DNA of 64,000 nt, from assembly GCF_003097235.1 (NCBI RefSeq), contig NZ_QEQQ01000009.1, positions 124,001 through 188,000 on the forward strand, given 5' to 3'. Below the pieces are notes generated by a model. It saw nothing but the letters and a program-made list of their open reading frames with translations. It searched no databases and had not been told where the DNA came from. The position numbers were made by a program, and so were the translations under genes. Source of the stretch: Pseudomonas sp. CC120222-01a. Its GTDB lineage: Bacteria; Pseudomonadota; Gammaproteobacteria; Pseudomonadales; Pseudomonadaceae. Of the stretch, positions 1 to 11,117 are shown in pieces. How positions within the stretch are numbered: position 1 is the first letter of the stretch; every line of letters starts with the position of its first letter.

Positions 1-484
1 GCAGGCAGCCGGTTGGCGCGTTGGGATTGGGGAAGATGATCCCGGCGTTGGGCTTGGCGTAGTCGGAGATGCGGATCTGGAACTGCTCGTCCAGCGCCAC
101 CTGCTCGAATGGAATGCCATACAGGCCGCAGTAGACCGGATAGAAGCTGTAGCTGACATCCGGGAACAGCAGTGGCCCGCGATCGTGCTGGAACAGGCCG
201 TGGAAGATGTGCGCAAGCACTTCATCCGAGCCATTGCCGACAAAAACCTGGGCCGTGGTGACACCGTAATACTCGGCCACCGCCTGCTTGAGCCGATCAC
301 TGTTCGGGTCCGGATACAGGCGCAGGTTGTCGTTCAGTTCGCCGCGCATGGCTTCCAGCGCCTTGGGCGACGGGCCATACGGGTTCTCGTTGGTGTTCAG
401 CTTGACCAGGCGGGCCAGCTTGGGCTGCTCACCCGGCACGTAAGGCACCAGCGCCTTGACGAAGGGGCTCCAGAATCGACTCAT
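1..484 (-). CDS. hisC: Histidinol-phosphate aminotransferase, partial (C-terminus beyond the left edge)
   Basis: PLP-dependent class I/II aminotransferase that converts imidazole-acetol phosphate and glutamate to histidinol phosphate, in the cytoplasm. The minus-strand frame starts at the ATG complementary to 482-484 and is open to base 1, giving the first 161 residues. Visible family features are the N-terminal [15 protein letters not shown] block, the [10 protein letters not shown] cofactor-binding segment and the [11 protein letters not shown] motif. The PLP lysine lies outside the window. The start is 2 nt after the hisD stop, and a purine-rich GGGGAA at the end of hisD supplies the ribosome site, so the two are co-transcribed and probably translationally coupled. 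Confidence 0.93.
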   Translation of the reverse strand, partial: MSRFWSPFVKALVPYVPGEQPKLARLVKLNTNENPYGPSPKALEAMRGELNDNLRLYPDPNSDRLKQAVAEYYGVTTAQVFVGNGSDEVLAHIFHGLFQHDRGPLLFPDVSYSFYPVYCGLYGIPFEQVALDEQFQIRISDYAKPNAGIIFPNPNAPTGCL

Positions 485-486
485 GC

Positions 487-1812
487 TCAGTTCCCCTTGT
501 CTTGGGTCAGGATACGGTATTCAGCACTGCGGGCGTGGGCGGTCAGCGACTCGCCACGGGCCAGGACCGAGGCGGTGTGGCCGAGCTCGGATGCGCCCTG
601 TTCGGAGCAGAAGATGATCGACGAGCGCTTCTGGAAGTCATACACCCCCAGCGGCGACGAGAAACGCGCGGTACCGGAGGTCGGCAACACGTGGTTGGGG
701 CCAGCGCAGTAATCACCCAGCGCTTCGCTGGTGTGGCGACCCATGAAGATCGCACCGGCGTGGCGAATCTGTGGCAGCCAGGCTTGCGGGTCGGCGACCG
801 ACAGCTCCAGGTGTTCGGGGGCAATGCGGTTGGCCACTTCGATGGCCTGCTGCATGTCGCGCACCTGGATCAGCGCGCCACGACCGTTGATTGACTTCTC
901 GATAATCTCGGCACGCTCCATGGTCGGCAGCAACTTGTCGATGCTGGCGGCAACGCGGTCGAGGAAAGCGGCATCCGGGCTGACCAGGATGGCCTGGGCA
1001 TCTTCGTCGTGCTCGGCCTGGGAGAACAGGTCCATGGCGATCCAGTCCGGGTCGGTCTGGCCGTCGCATACCACGAGGATTTCCGACGGACCGGCGATCA
1101 TGTCGATACCGACCTGGCCGAACACGTGGCGCTTGGCGGTGGCTACGTAGATGTTGCCTGGGCCGACGATCTTGTCTACCTGTGGCACGCTTTCAGTGCC
1201 ATAGGCCAGGGCGGCTACGGCCTGGGCACCACCAACGGTGAACACCCGGTCGACACCGGCGATGCAGGCTGCGGCCAGCACCAGTTCATTGACCTCGCCA
1301 CGCGGGGTCGGTACCACCATCACCACCTCGGTGACGCCAGCGACCTTGGCCGGAATGGCGTTCATCAGCACCGACGACGGGTACGACGCCTTGCCGCCCG
1401 GCACGTACAGGCCGGCACGGTCCAGCGGAGTGACCTTCTGGCCGAGCACGGTACCGTCGGCTTCAGTGTACTGCCACGAGTCCTGCTTCTGCCGCTCGTG
1501 GTACAGGCGCACACGGTTGGCGGCTTTCTCCAGGGCTTCACGCTGGGCTTCGGTGATACGGGTCAGGGCCAGTTCCAGGCGCTCACGGCCGAGGATCAGG
1601 TCATCGATGCTTTTGGCGTCAACACCGTCGAAGCGCTGGGTGAATTCCACCAGCGCGGCGTCACCGCGCTCGCGCACGGCCTTGATGATGTCGAGCACGC
1701 GCTGGTTGACCGCGTCATCGGACACACTTTCCCAGCTCAGCAGATGATCCAGATGTCGGGCGAAATCCGGATCAGCAGCGTTGAGACGGGCAATTGCAGT
1801 GGACACGGTCAT
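487..1812 (-). CDS. hisD: Histidinol dehydrogenase
   Basis: Zinc-dependent NAD oxidoreductase that performs the last two oxidations of histidine synthesis (histidinol to histidinal to histidine). The 441-aa product has the usual family length. It carries the [15 protein letters not shown] segment, the [11 protein letters not shown] motif, GPSEILVV, the catalytic HDEDAQ region and a C-terminal [18 protein letters not shown] block. It sits between hisG (126 nt upstream) and hisC (2 nt downstream) on the same strand, in the hisG-hisD-hisC order usual in Pseudomonas. Confidence 0.97.
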   Translation of the reverse strand: MTVSTAIARLNAADPDFARHLDHLLSWESVSDDAVNQRVLDIIKAVRERGDAALVEFTQRFDGVDAKSIDDLILGRERLELALTRITEAQREALEKAANRVRLYHERQKQDSWQYTEADGTVLGQKVTPLDRAGLYVPGGKASYPSSVLMNAIPAKVAGVTEVVMVVPTPRGEVNELVLAAACIAGVDRVFTVGGAQAVAALAYGTESVPQVDKIVGPGNIYVATAKRHVFGQVGIDMIAGPSEILVVCDGQTDPDWIAMDLFSQAEHDEDAQAILVSPDAAFLDRVAASIDKLLPTMERAEIIEKSINGRGALIQVRDMQQAIEVANRIAPEHLELSVADPQAWLPQIRHAGAIFMGRHTSEALGDYCAGPNHVLPTSGTARFSSPLGVYDFQKRSSIIFCSEQGASELGHTASVLARGESLTAHARSAEYRILTQDKGN

Positions 1813-1938
1813 GGCGAGGGCCTCGATTATTAGCGAATGCTCAGGCGCCCTAGGCTACCAGTCCATCCGCGCGGGCACCCGAGAAAAATGGCTATGACGC
1901 GGATAGACGGGCGCGACAGCGAAGGCCGCGCGCAGAGG

Positions 1939-2574
1939 TCAATCGCGGTGTCGCGACTCGACTGCTTTGCGCAGCGTGTCGATCAGGCTCTGGATGCGGG
2001 CGTGCTGCATCTTCATGGAGGCCTTGTTGACCACCAGGCGCGAGCTGATCGTGGCGATCAGTTCCTGGGGTTCGAGGCCGTTGGCACGCAGGGTGTTGCC
2101 GGTGTCGACCACGTCAATGATCTTGTCGGCGAGGTTGATCAGCGGGGCCAGTTCCATCGAGCCGTACAGCTTGATGATGTCGACCTGGCGGCCCTGCTCG
2201 GCGTAGTAACGCTTGGCCACGTTGACGAACTTGGTGGCGACACGCAGGCGGCCCTTGGGCTCGGGCGCACCGACCGCACCGGCGGTCATCAGCTTGCACT
2301 TGGCAATCTGCAGGTCCAGCGGTTCATACAGGCCCTGGCCGCCGTACTCCATCAGCACGTCCTTGCCAGCCACACCGAGGTCGGCGGCACCATGCTCGAC
2401 ATAAGTCGGCACGTCAGTGGCACGCACGATCAGCAGGCGCACGTCGTCCTGCGTGGTGGGGATGATCAGCTTGCGGCTCTTGTCCGGGTTCTCGGTCGGC
2501 ACGATACCGGCCTCGGCCAGCAACGGCAGGGTATCGTCGAGAATACGGCCTTTGGAAAGCGCGATGGTCAACAT
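1939..2574 (-). CDS. hisG: ATP phosphoribosyltransferase, short form
   Basis: Catalyses the first committed step of histidine synthesis, PRPP plus ATP to phosphoribosyl-ATP. The product is 211 aa when started at the ATG complementary to 2572-2574, giving [20 protein letters not shown] longer frame to 2631 exists, but its extra 19 residues resemble nothing in the family. At this length it is the short HisG form, which lacks the C-terminal ACT-like regulatory domain and by family knowledge works in a complex with HisZ. HisZ is not encoded in this window. murA lies 93 nt upstream on the same strand. Confidence 0.95.
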   Translation of the reverse strand: MLTIALSKGRILDDTLPLLAEAGIVPTENPDKSRKLIIPTTQDDVRLLIVRATDVPTYVEHGAADLGVAGKDVLMEYGGQGLYEPLDLQIAKCKLMTAGAVGAPEPKGRLRVATKFVNVAKRYYAEQGRQVDIIKLYGSMELAPLINLADKIIDVVDTGNTLRANGLEPQELIATISSRLVVNKASMKMQHARIQSLIDTLRKAVESRHRD

Positions 2575-2667
2575 TGGAACGTCGGTCCTTAAGCGGCTAC
2601 TGCCGGCCGGGCTGCTACAGCCCGACCGCATTCAATTCGAATGACACGTCCTTGTGCCAGCGGGCAA

Positions 2668-4196
<1,529 letters not shown>

Positions 4197-4242
4197 GCTC
4201 AACCTCAATCGGCGCCCGATGCGCACGGGTCGGCCATCATAC

Positions 4243-4296
4243 AAAAAAGCCCCTCGCCTGCGAAGCCCAACGAAAGGGCGCGCGACCGAGGGGCTT
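4243..4296 (-). terminator. Intrinsic terminator of the mla operon
   Basis: Read on the minus strand, this is a perfect 10-bp stem, AAGCCCCTCG at 4287-4296 pairing with CGAGGGGCTT at 4247-4256. It is followed directly by a T-tract (the plus-strand A run 4243-4248). It lies 19 nt beyond the mlaB stop and before ibaG, and so separates mlaFEDCB from ibaG-murA-his. The loop is long (about 30 nt). Confidence 0.8.
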
Positions 4297-4314
4297 CTCA
4301 TCACTGCCAAGCCA

Positions 4315-4617
4315 TCAGCTTGCCAGCACCTCATCAAGGTCGTAGACCCCGGCGATTTCCCGCATGTCGTCAGGCATGCCGCGCACCTCGACGGCCTTGC
4401 CGGCTGCCTGGGCGTCACGGATGAACGCCAGCAGCAGCGACAGGCCAACACTGGTGGAGCGCGCCACGGCCGAGCAGTCCAGCACCAGACGCGACTCACG
4501 ACAGGCGCCAATCAGCGCGTTGCCCTGCTTGCGCAGGGCCGGCCCGCTGCGGTAATCAAGTTCGCCGGCCAGGCATAGCACGCCTGGCTCGGCCATGGTT
4601 ACAGCGGTCTCGCTCAT
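4315..4617 (-). CDS. mlaB: STAS-domain component of the Mla ABC complex
   Basis: A 100-aa single-domain STAS protein, cytoplasmic, which by family knowledge binds the MlaF ATPase and supports assembly and activity of the inner-membrane MlaFEDB complex. Visible features are the N-terminal strand block, [22 protein letters not shown] around the conserved STAS serine, and a C-terminal helix. The start overlaps the mlaC stop by 4 nt (4614-4617), so it is translationally coupled as the last gene of mlaFEDCB. P. putida names this operon ttg2 (toluene tolerance genes). Confidence 0.9.
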   Translation of the reverse strand: MSETAVTMAEPGVLCLAGELDYRSGPALRKQGNALIGACRESRLVLDCSAVARSTSVGLSLLLAFIRDAQAAGKAVEVRGMPDDMREIAGVYDLDEVLAS

Positions 4618-5261
4618 TTGACGGTCTTCTCTGGCGAGTTGTCGGCGGCTTCCTTGGCCTTGGCCACCTCGCCAGCCCAGCCGTCGATGGTCTTGTCCAG
4701 GTCGTTGCCATTGCGCTGCATGGCATCGGCGAACTGGTCGCGGAACAGCTTGCCAACGTTGATGCCGTTGACGATGACGTTACGCACCTTCCACTCGCCG
4801 CCCAGGTTTTCCAGCGTGTACTGCACCGGGTACACGGCACCATTGTTGCCGGTGACCTTCATGCCGACACTGGCACGCTTGCCGTCATCGGCCTTGGCCG
4901 GATCGACGGTAATGCCCTGGTTGTTGTACTCCAGCAGCGCATTGCCATAGAACTGCATCAGGCTGCGCTTGAAGTTTTCCTGGAAGCGCTGCATCTGCTC
5001 GGGCGTGGCCTTGCGCGAGTACTTGACGGTCATGATGCTCTTGGAAATGCCGTCAGCGTCCACCACCGGCCCAAGGATGCGATTGAGCGCATCGTAGAAG
5101 GCATTCGGGTTGGACTTGTATTGCTCCTTGTTGGCCTTGAGGTCGCTGAGCAGCGCAGTGGTGGTGCTCTGAACCACGTCGTGCGGCGACTGTGCAGCCA
5201 TGGCGAACAGGGGGAAGGCCGCCAGCAGCACCAGCAGGCCACGTCGCAGGATCGAAATCAT
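4614..5261 (-). CDS. mlaC: Periplasmic phospholipid-binding protein
   Basis: A 215-aa precursor with a Sec signal peptide over about residues 1-22 (basic MISILRRG, hydrophobic core, AMA-Q cleavage region), followed by the Ttg2/MlaC domain. MlaC shuttles phospholipids across the periplasm between the outer-membrane MlaA complex and the inner-membrane MlaFEDB. Supporting features are the YDALNRILGPVVDADGIS segment and the C-terminal GEWKVRNVIVNGINVG motif. It is 9 nt downstream of mlaD, with ATG start and a purine-rich upstream stretch. Known as Ttg2D in P. putida. Confidence 0.93.
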   Translation of the reverse strand: MISILRRGLLVLLAAFPLFAMAAQSPHDVVQSTTTALLSDLKANKEQYKSNPNAFYDALNRILGPVVDADGISKSIMTVKYSRKATPEQMQRFQENFKRSLMQFYGNALLEYNNQGITVDPAKADDGKRASVGMKVTGNNGAVYPVQYTLENLGGEWKVRNVIVNGINVGKLFRDQFADAMQRNGNDLDKTIDGWAGEVAKAKEAADNSPEKTVK

Positions 5262-5270
5262 GGAAACTCC

Positions 5271-5756
5271 TTAATTAGCCGGTTGCGCTTCTTTGGGTTC
5301 CTTGCCAACGGAGTTGAGCAGGAACTTGCCAATCAGATCTTCCAGCACCAGCGCCGACTGTGTGTCATGGATGGTCGAGCCATCCTTGAGCACGTCTTCT
5401 TCACCGCCCACGCTGATACCGATGTACTTCTCGCCAAGCAAGCCGGCGGTCAGGATCGAAGCAGTAGAGTCGGTCGGCAGGTTGTTGACCGACTTGTCCA
5501 GCTGCAGCGTCACCCGACCGGTGTAGGAATCACGGTCCAGATCGATGGCGGTGACCTTGCCGATCGTTACACCGGCCATGGTCACTTTAGCTCTGACCGT
5601 CAAACCGGCGATATTGTCGAAGTACGCATAAACTTTATAGGTATCGCTGCTCGGGCTGGCCGACAGCCCGCTGACACGCAGGGCCAGCAGCAGCAGTGCC
5701 AGGATCCCGGCCAGGAGGAACAGGCCGACACCGATTTCCAGGGTGCGGTTTTGCAT
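5271..5756 (-). CDS. mlaD: MCE-domain lipid transport protein
   Basis: A 161-aa inner-membrane protein with one N-terminal transmembrane helix (about residues 7-27, after MQNRTLEIG) and one periplasmic MCE domain (about residues 37-115). Family members form a hexameric ring that channels phospholipid between MlaE and MlaC. Visible signatures are AYFDNIAGLTVRAKVTMAGVTIG and the LLGEKYIGISVGG turn. The C-terminal helical tail (LEDLIGKFLLNS) matches the segment that lines the ring pore. Its start overlaps the mlaE stop by one base. Confidence 0.95.
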   Translation of the reverse strand: MQNRTLEIGVGLFLLAGILALLLLALRVSGLSASPSSDTYKVYAYFDNIAGLTVRAKVTMAGVTIGKVTAIDLDRDSYTGRVTLQLDKSVNNLPTDSTASILTAGLLGEKYIGISVGGEEDVLKDGSTIHDTQSALVLEDLIGKFLLNSVGKEPKEAQPAN

Positions 5757-6556
5757 CAGAAATCTCCAAACATCAAGGCGGTCAAAATAAAGTCCAGACC
5801 CAGTACTGCCAACGAGGCATAGACCACGGTCTTGGTGGTGGCACGGCTGATCCCCTCTGAGGTGGGTTCGCAGTCATACCCCTGGAATACGGCAATCCAG
5901 GTCGTGACGAAGGCGAACACCAGGCTCTTGATCAGCCCGTTGAGCACGTCGTCGGTAAAGGAAACGCTGTTCTGCATGTTGCCCCAGAACGAGCCTTCGT
6001 AAACGCCCAGCCAGTCGACTGCGACCCACGAACCACCCCAGATGCCGACCACGCTGAAGATCAGCGCAAGCAGCGGCAGCGAGATGAAACCGGCCCACAG
6101 GCGTGGCGCAACGATGTACTTGAGCGGGTCGACGCCGATCATTTCCAGGCTCGACAGCTGCTCGGTGGACTTCATGTTGCCGATTTCGGCAGTCAGTGCA
6201 GAACCTGCGCGGCCGGCGAACAGCAACGCGGTGACCACCGGACCGAGCTCACGCAGCAGGGTCAGGGCAACCATTTGCCCGACCGCCTGTTCGGATCCGT
6301 ACTTGGTCAGGATGCTGTAGCCCTGCAGGGCCAGCACCATGCCGATGAACACGCCGGAAACGACAATGATCGCCAGCGACAGCACACCCACCGAGTAAAG
6401 CTGCTTGGTCAGCAGCTGGAAGCCGCCGCCAATGCCGCCACGGCCGATCAGCGCATGGAACAGGAACAGGCACGAACGCCCGAGCACGGCCAGCACGTCG
6501 ATCGCCGAGCGCCCGAGCAGGCGAATACGTTCGAGTAAGGATTTTTTGCGCATCAC
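5756..6556 (-). CDS. mlaE: Mla ABC transporter permease
   Basis: A 266-aa polytopic permease of the MlaE/YrbE family with an N-terminal amphipathic segment and about five hydrophobic helices. Diagnostic sequences are [43 protein letters not shown] and the coupling-helix region [21 protein letters not shown]. It pairs with the MlaF ATPase and the MlaD ring. The start overlaps the mlaF stop by 4 nt (ATGA), so it is translationally coupled. The first two codons are both ATG, and either could be used. Confidence 0.95.
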   Translation of the reverse strand: MMRKKSLLERIRLLGRSAIDVLAVLGRSCLFLFHALIGRGGIGGGFQLLTKQLYSVGVLSLAIIVVSGVFIGMVLALQGYSILTKYGSEQAVGQMVALTLLRELGPVVTALLFAGRAGSALTAEIGNMKSTEQLSSLEMIGVDPLKYIVAPRLWAGFISLPLLALIFSVVGIWGGSWVAVDWLGVYEGSFWGNMQNSVSFTDDVLNGLIKSLVFAFVTTWIAVFQGYDCEPTSEGISRATTKTVVYASLAVLGLDFILTALMFGDF

Positions 6557-7362
6557 CGCGCCCCCAGCAGATCGGCGCGGTAGTCAGGCGCAGGAAAGTG
6601 GAATGGCACCGGGCCGTCCGGGTCGCCTTTCATGAACTGGCGAATGCGCGGATTGTCCGAGCCCATCAATTCGTCGGGCGTACCCTGGCCCAGCACCTGG
6701 CCATCACCGACCACATAGATGTAATCGGCAATACTGGCGGTTTCGGCCAGATCGTGGGAAACCACGATACTGGTGATGCCCAAGGCATCGTTGAGCAGAC
6801 GGATCAACCGTACGAGCACACCCATGGCAATCGGGTCCTGGCCGACGAACGGTTCGTCGTACATCAGGATCTGCGGGTCCAGGGCAATCGCCCGGGCCAG
6901 CGCCACCCGGCGCTTCATGCCGCCGGACAGTTCGTCAGGCATCAGGTCGATGGCACCCCGCAGGCCAACTGCCTGCAGTTTCATCAACACGATGTCACGG
7001 ATCATTTCGTCCGAAAGCTGGGTATGCACGCGCAAAGGAAAAGCGACGTTCTCGAACACGTCGAGATCGGTGAACAGCGCACCGCTCTGGAACAGTACGC
7101 CCATCTGCTTGCGTGCGTCGAACAGGTCGCTGCGCGAAAGGCTCGGCAGGTTCTGCCCGGCCACCCACACTTCACCGCTCGACGGCCGTAGCTGCGCGCC
7201 CATCAGGCGCAACAGCGTGGTCTTGCCGCAACCCGACGGCCCCATGATCCCGGTGACCTTGCCACGCGGGATACGGATGTCGACGTTGCTGAAAATGCTG
7301 CGCGAACCGCGCTTGAAGGTGACTCCCTTCAACTCGACCGCGTAGGCGCTATCCACACTCAT
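6553..7362 (-). CDS. mlaF: Mla ABC transporter ATP-binding protein
   Basis: A 269-aa ABC ATPase that powers the MlaFEDB phospholipid transporter (Ttg2A in P. putida). Walker A is GPSGCGKT at residues 41-48, the signature is [14 protein letters not shown], Walker B is [13 protein letters not shown], and a switch histidine follows in IVVSHDLAE. It is the first gene of the operon. The start is preceded by AGGAG five bases upstream. The region between it and kdsD (7363-7609) is divergent and must hold both promoters. Confidence 0.95.
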   Translation of the reverse strand: MSVDSAYAVELKGVTFKRGSRSIFSNVDIRIPRGKVTGIMGPSGCGKTTLLRLMGAQLRPSSGEVWVAGQNLPSLSRSDLFDARKQMGVLFQSGALFTDLDVFENVAFPLRVHTQLSDEMIRDIVLMKLQAVGLRGAIDLMPDELSGGMKRRVALARAIALDPQILMYDEPFVGQDPIAMGVLVRLIRLLNDALGITSIVVSHDLAETASIADYIYVVGDGQVLGQGTPDELMGSDNPRIRQFMKGDPDGPVPFHFPAPDYRADLLGAR

Positions 7363-7571
7363 CTAGACTCCTTGCTAGTGCAGCCTCGCACTAATGGACG
7401 CTGGCCTTCATCGTGAAGACACACGCACCCTTGGCAGGCCGAATAGCGGCGAACTATAGCACTGCTGACCGCACGCCCCCAAGGGTATGGAACAGGTCGT
7501 TCAGGCCAACGACAGGCTTTCATGACATTTCACAGGGCAATCGAAATGATGAGGCTTTCTTGTATTGCGGC

Positions 7572-7577
7572 TATAAT
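7572..7577 (+). promoter_or_regulatory. Candidate -10 box for kdsD
   Basis: A perfect TATAAT hexamer lies 32 nt upstream of the kdsD ATG in the mlaF-kdsD divergent gap. No good -35 element is placed 16-18 nt upstream, so this is only a candidate for the promoter of the kdsD-lpt transcript. Confidence 0.4.
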
Positions 7578-7609
7578 CGCCGCCTTTTAATCAGGCATTG
7601 CTTTTCGAC

Positions 7610-8584
7610 ATGAGCCAATCCAGCGAGCTGATCCACTCCGCCCAGCGCACCCTGCGCCTGGAACTCGAGGCCGTAGAAGGCCTGGTGGCCCGCATCGACG
7701 CCAATTTCGTCAAGGCCTGCGAGCTGATCCTGGCGAGCAAGGGCCGGGTCGTGGTGGTCGGCATGGGCAAATCGGGGCATATCGGCAACAAGATCGCCGC
7801 CACCCTGGCCAGCACCGGCACGCCAGCGTTCTTCGTGCATCCGGCCGAAGCCAGCCATGGCGACATGGGCATGATCACCCGCGACGACGTCATACTGGCC
7901 CTGTCCAACTCGGGCAGCACCGCCGAGATTGTGACCCTGCTGCCTTTGATCAAGCGCCTGGGTATCCAGATGATCAGCCTGACCGGCAACCCGGACTCGC
8001 CCCTGGCCCAGGCCGCCGAGGTCAATCTCGACGCCAGCGTCGCTCAGGAAGCCTGCCCGCTGAACCTCGCCCCGACCTCCTCCACCACTGCGGCACTGGT
8101 GCTGGGTGACGCGCTGGCCATCGCCCTGCTCGAAGCCCGCGGCTTCACCGCCGAGGACTTCGCCTTCTCGCACCCTGGCGGTGCCTTGGGCCGCCGCCTG
8201 CTGCTCAAAGTCGAGAATGTCATGCACGCCGGTGACGAACTGCCCCAGGTACAGCTGGGTACACTGCTCAAGGACGCGCTCCTCGAGATGTCCCGCAAAG
8301 GTTTGGGCATGACCGTGATCGTGGGTGCCGATGGCAAGCTGGCCGGGATCTTCACTGACGGCGACCTGCGCCGCAGCCTGGACCGCAACATCGACGTGCA
8401 CACCACACTGATTGATCAGGTGATGACTGTGCATGGCAAGACTGCTCGTGCCGAGATGCTTGCCGCCGAGGCCCTGAAGATCATGGAAGACCACAAGATC
8501 AGCGCCCTGGTGGTCGTGGACAAGGACGACCGCCCGACCGGCGCCCTGAACATGCACGACCTGCTGCGCGCTGGCGTGATGTAA
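7610..8584 (+). CDS. kdsD: D-arabinose 5-phosphate isomerase
   Basis: Converts ribulose 5-phosphate to arabinose 5-phosphate, the first step towards Kdo for lipopolysaccharide. The product is 324 aa from the ATG at 7610. A TTG four codons earlier is possible but less likely. An N-terminal SIS domain (about residues 30-165) contains VVGMGKSGHIGNKIAATLASTGTP and LSNSGSTAEIV. Two C-terminal CBS domains follow (about 205-324, with VMHAG, GIFTDGDLRR and a second copy). It is followed 14 nt later by kdsC. Length and domain order match KdsD rather than the sugar-specific GutQ. Confidence 0.95.
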   Translation: MSQSSELIHSAQRTLRLELEAVEGLVARIDANFVKACELILASKGRVVVVGMGKSGHIGNKIAATLASTGTPAFFVHPAEASHGDMGMITRDDVILALSNSGSTAEIVTLLPLIKRLGIQMISLTGNPDSPLAQAAEVNLDASVAQEACPLNLAPTSSTTAALVLGDALAIALLEARGFTAEDFAFSHPGGALGRRLLLKVENVMHAGDELPQVQLGTLLKDALLEMSRKGLGMTVIVGADGKLAGIFTDGDLRRSLDRNIDVHTTLIDQVMTVHGKTARAEMLAAEALKIMEDHKISALVVVDKDDRPTGALNMHDLLRAGVM

Positions 8585-8598
8585 AAGAGAACGAACCG

Positions 8599-9123
8599 AT
8601 GACCGAAGATCTCATGCAACGCGGCAAGGCGATCAAGCTCGCCGTTTTCGACGTCGATGGCGTGCTGACCGATGGCCGCCTGTACTTCCTTGAAGACGGC
8701 AGCGAATTCAAGACCTTCAATACCCTTGATGGCCAGGGCATCAAGATGCTCATGGCCTCGGGCGTAACCACGGCGATCATCAGCGGACGCAAGACCCCAG
8801 TAGTGGAGCGCCGGGCTAAAAACCTCGGCATCCCCCACCTTTACCAGGGCCGCGAAGACAAATTGGTCGTGCTCGACGGCCTGCTCGCCGAACTGGGCCT
8901 AAGCTATGAACAGGTCGCCTATCTGGGCGACGACCTGCCCGACCTGCCGGTGATCCGCCGCGTAGGCTTGGGCATGGCGGTGTCCAACGCCGCGCCGTTC
9001 GTTCGCCAGCACGCCCACGGCGTAACCCAGGCACGCGGTGGCGAAGGGGCTGCACGCGAGTTCTGCGAATTGATCATGCACGCCCAGGGCACCCTGGACG
9101 CTGCCAACGCCAACTACCTTTAA
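8599..9123 (+). CDS. kdsC: 3-deoxy-D-manno-octulosonate 8-phosphate phosphatase
   Basis: HAD-superfamily phosphatase that dephosphorylates Kdo-8-phosphate to Kdo. The 174-aa protein has the short, capless form typical of KdsC, which works as a tetramer. The catalytic aspartates are Asp18 and Asp20 in FDVDGVLTDG. Motif II is IISGRK, the conserved lysine is in EDKLVVLDGL, and motif III is LGDDLPDLPVI. It is encoded between kdsD and lptC in the conserved LPS block. Confidence 0.95.
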   Translation: MTEDLMQRGKAIKLAVFDVDGVLTDGRLYFLEDGSEFKTFNTLDGQGIKMLMASGVTTAIISGRKTPVVERRAKNLGIPHLYQGREDKLVVLDGLLAELGLSYEQVAYLGDDLPDLPVIRRVGLGMAVSNAAPFVRQHAHGVTQARGGEGAAREFCELIMHAQGTLDAANANYL

Positions 9124-9131
9124 GGCTGCCC

Positions 9132-9704
9132 ATGTTCAGCAAGAAAGCCCGCAATATTGCGCTGCTCGCGGTGATTGCCGCCCTGCTGGTGGCAATCGGC
9201 TACTGGAATGTCAGCCCCGAAAGCTTCCTCGAAAAGCCGGTGGCCCAGGTTGACGAAAGCGCGATCGACTATTACGCGATCAACGCGCACAGCGTGCAGT
9301 TCATGCCCGACGGCAAGCTGCAATACGAAATGACGGCCGACAAGGTCGAGCACCTCAGGGCCAGCGAAGTCACCCTGCTGACCACGCCCGACCTGCACAT
9401 GTACCGGGGCACCGAGTACCCTTGGCACGTGCAGAGCGAACGTGCCGAGGTCAACCCGGACGGCACCGAGGTCGAGCTGATCGACAATGTCCGCGTACAA
9501 CGCATCGACGAAAAGCAGCGTGAACTTATCGTTACCAGCTCCCGCATGACCGTATTCCCGCAGAAGCAATATGCGCAGACCGAGCAAGCCGTTAGAATCG
9601 ACGGCGCCGGTGGCACAACTACGGGCAAAGGAATGAAAGCGTATTTGAAAGAAGGCAAGATGGACTTGCTCTCTAACGTAAGAGGACAGTATGAGGCTCG
9701 TTAA
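9132..9704 (+). CDS. lptC: LPS export ABC transporter periplasmic protein LptC
   Basis: A 190-aa bitopic inner-membrane protein with one N-terminal helix (about residues 8-26) and a periplasmic beta-jellyroll. It receives LPS from LptB2FG and passes it to LptA. Family features are the DYYAINAHSVQFMPDGKLQYEMTADKVEH stretch and the RELIVTSSRMTVFP region near the C-terminus. It overlaps the lptA start by 14 nt, consistent with coupled translation. Confidence 0.92.
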   Translation: MFSKKARNIALLAVIAALLVAIGYWNVSPESFLEKPVAQVDESAIDYYAINAHSVQFMPDGKLQYEMTADKVEHLRASEVTLLTTPDLHMYRGTEYPWHVQSERAEVNPDGTEVELIDNVRVQRIDEKQRELIVTSSRMTVFPQKQYAQTEQAVRIDGAGGTTTGKGMKAYLKEGKMDLLSNVRGQYEAR

Positions 9705-10215
9705 AACCCTCCCCCTTTTGCTCAGCCTGAGCGCAGCACTGGGAAGCGCGAGCGCCTTCGCCCTGCCGACCGACCGTGACCAGCCTATCCGCATCCAGGC
9801 CGACAACGCGCACCTGGACGACAAGCAAGGCGTGGCCACCTATACCGGCGATGTCATCATCACCCAGGGCTCGATGATGATCAAAGGCAACACCGTGACC
9901 ATGACCCGTGCCGCCAATGGCGACATCGACGTGGTGACCTCGGTGGGTAACCTGGCCTACTTCGAGCAGCAGCAGAGCACGGCCAAGCCCGACAAGATGA
10001 AAGGCTGGGCGGTGACCATCCAGTACCAGGCGCAAAAAGACACGGTAATCCTTACCGACCGCGCCAAGGTCGAGAATGAAGGCAACACCACCGAAGGCGA
10101 GAAGATCATCTACAACACCAAGACCCAGGTTGCGACCGCCGGTCGTGGTGGCAACGTGACTCAACCACGTCAGCGCATCGACATGGTGATCCAGCCGAAG
10201 AAGAAGGCCGAGTAA
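9691..10215 (+). CDS. lptA: LPS transport periplasmic bridge protein LptA
   Basis: A 174-aa precursor with a cleavable signal peptide (about residues 1-25, ending near ASAFA-LP) and an OstA/LptA jellyroll. It polymerises head to tail to form the periplasmic bridge carrying LPS from LptC to LptD. Signatures are IRIQADNAHLDDKQGVATYTGDVIITQGSMMI (the start of the domain) and GEKIIYNTKTQ. Its stop codon is immediately followed by the lptB start (TAA-ATG), with no spacer. Confidence 0.94.
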   Translation: MRLVKTLPLLLSLSAALGSASAFALPTDRDQPIRIQADNAHLDDKQGVATYTGDVIITQGSMMIKGNTVTMTRAANGDIDVVTSVGNLAYFEQQQSTAKPDKMKGWAVTIQYQAQKDTVILTDRAKVENEGNTTEGEKIIYNTKTQVATAGRGGNVTQPRQRIDMVIQPKKKAE

Positions 10216-10941
<726 letters not shown>

Positions 10942-11117
10942 CCTTCGGGCCCTGCCTGGAGCACTGGCATTTATGCCCTGCAGGGGCTTAAGTTGTTACA
11001 GCGCTCTAGGCAAACGCTACAATTTGAGGCATAAAACTTGCTTGAATTTGGCGCTTTGGCGCCCTCGTGTAGTGGATGGCGCATGCGCGCCGGCGAACAA
11101 GGTATTAAGCCCCAGCC

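Noticed and set aside
10993..11023. TTGTTA ... TACAAT promoter before rpoN
   Set aside because: The spacer is 19 nt for that pairing and alternative -35 choices are equally weak; not strong enough to list.
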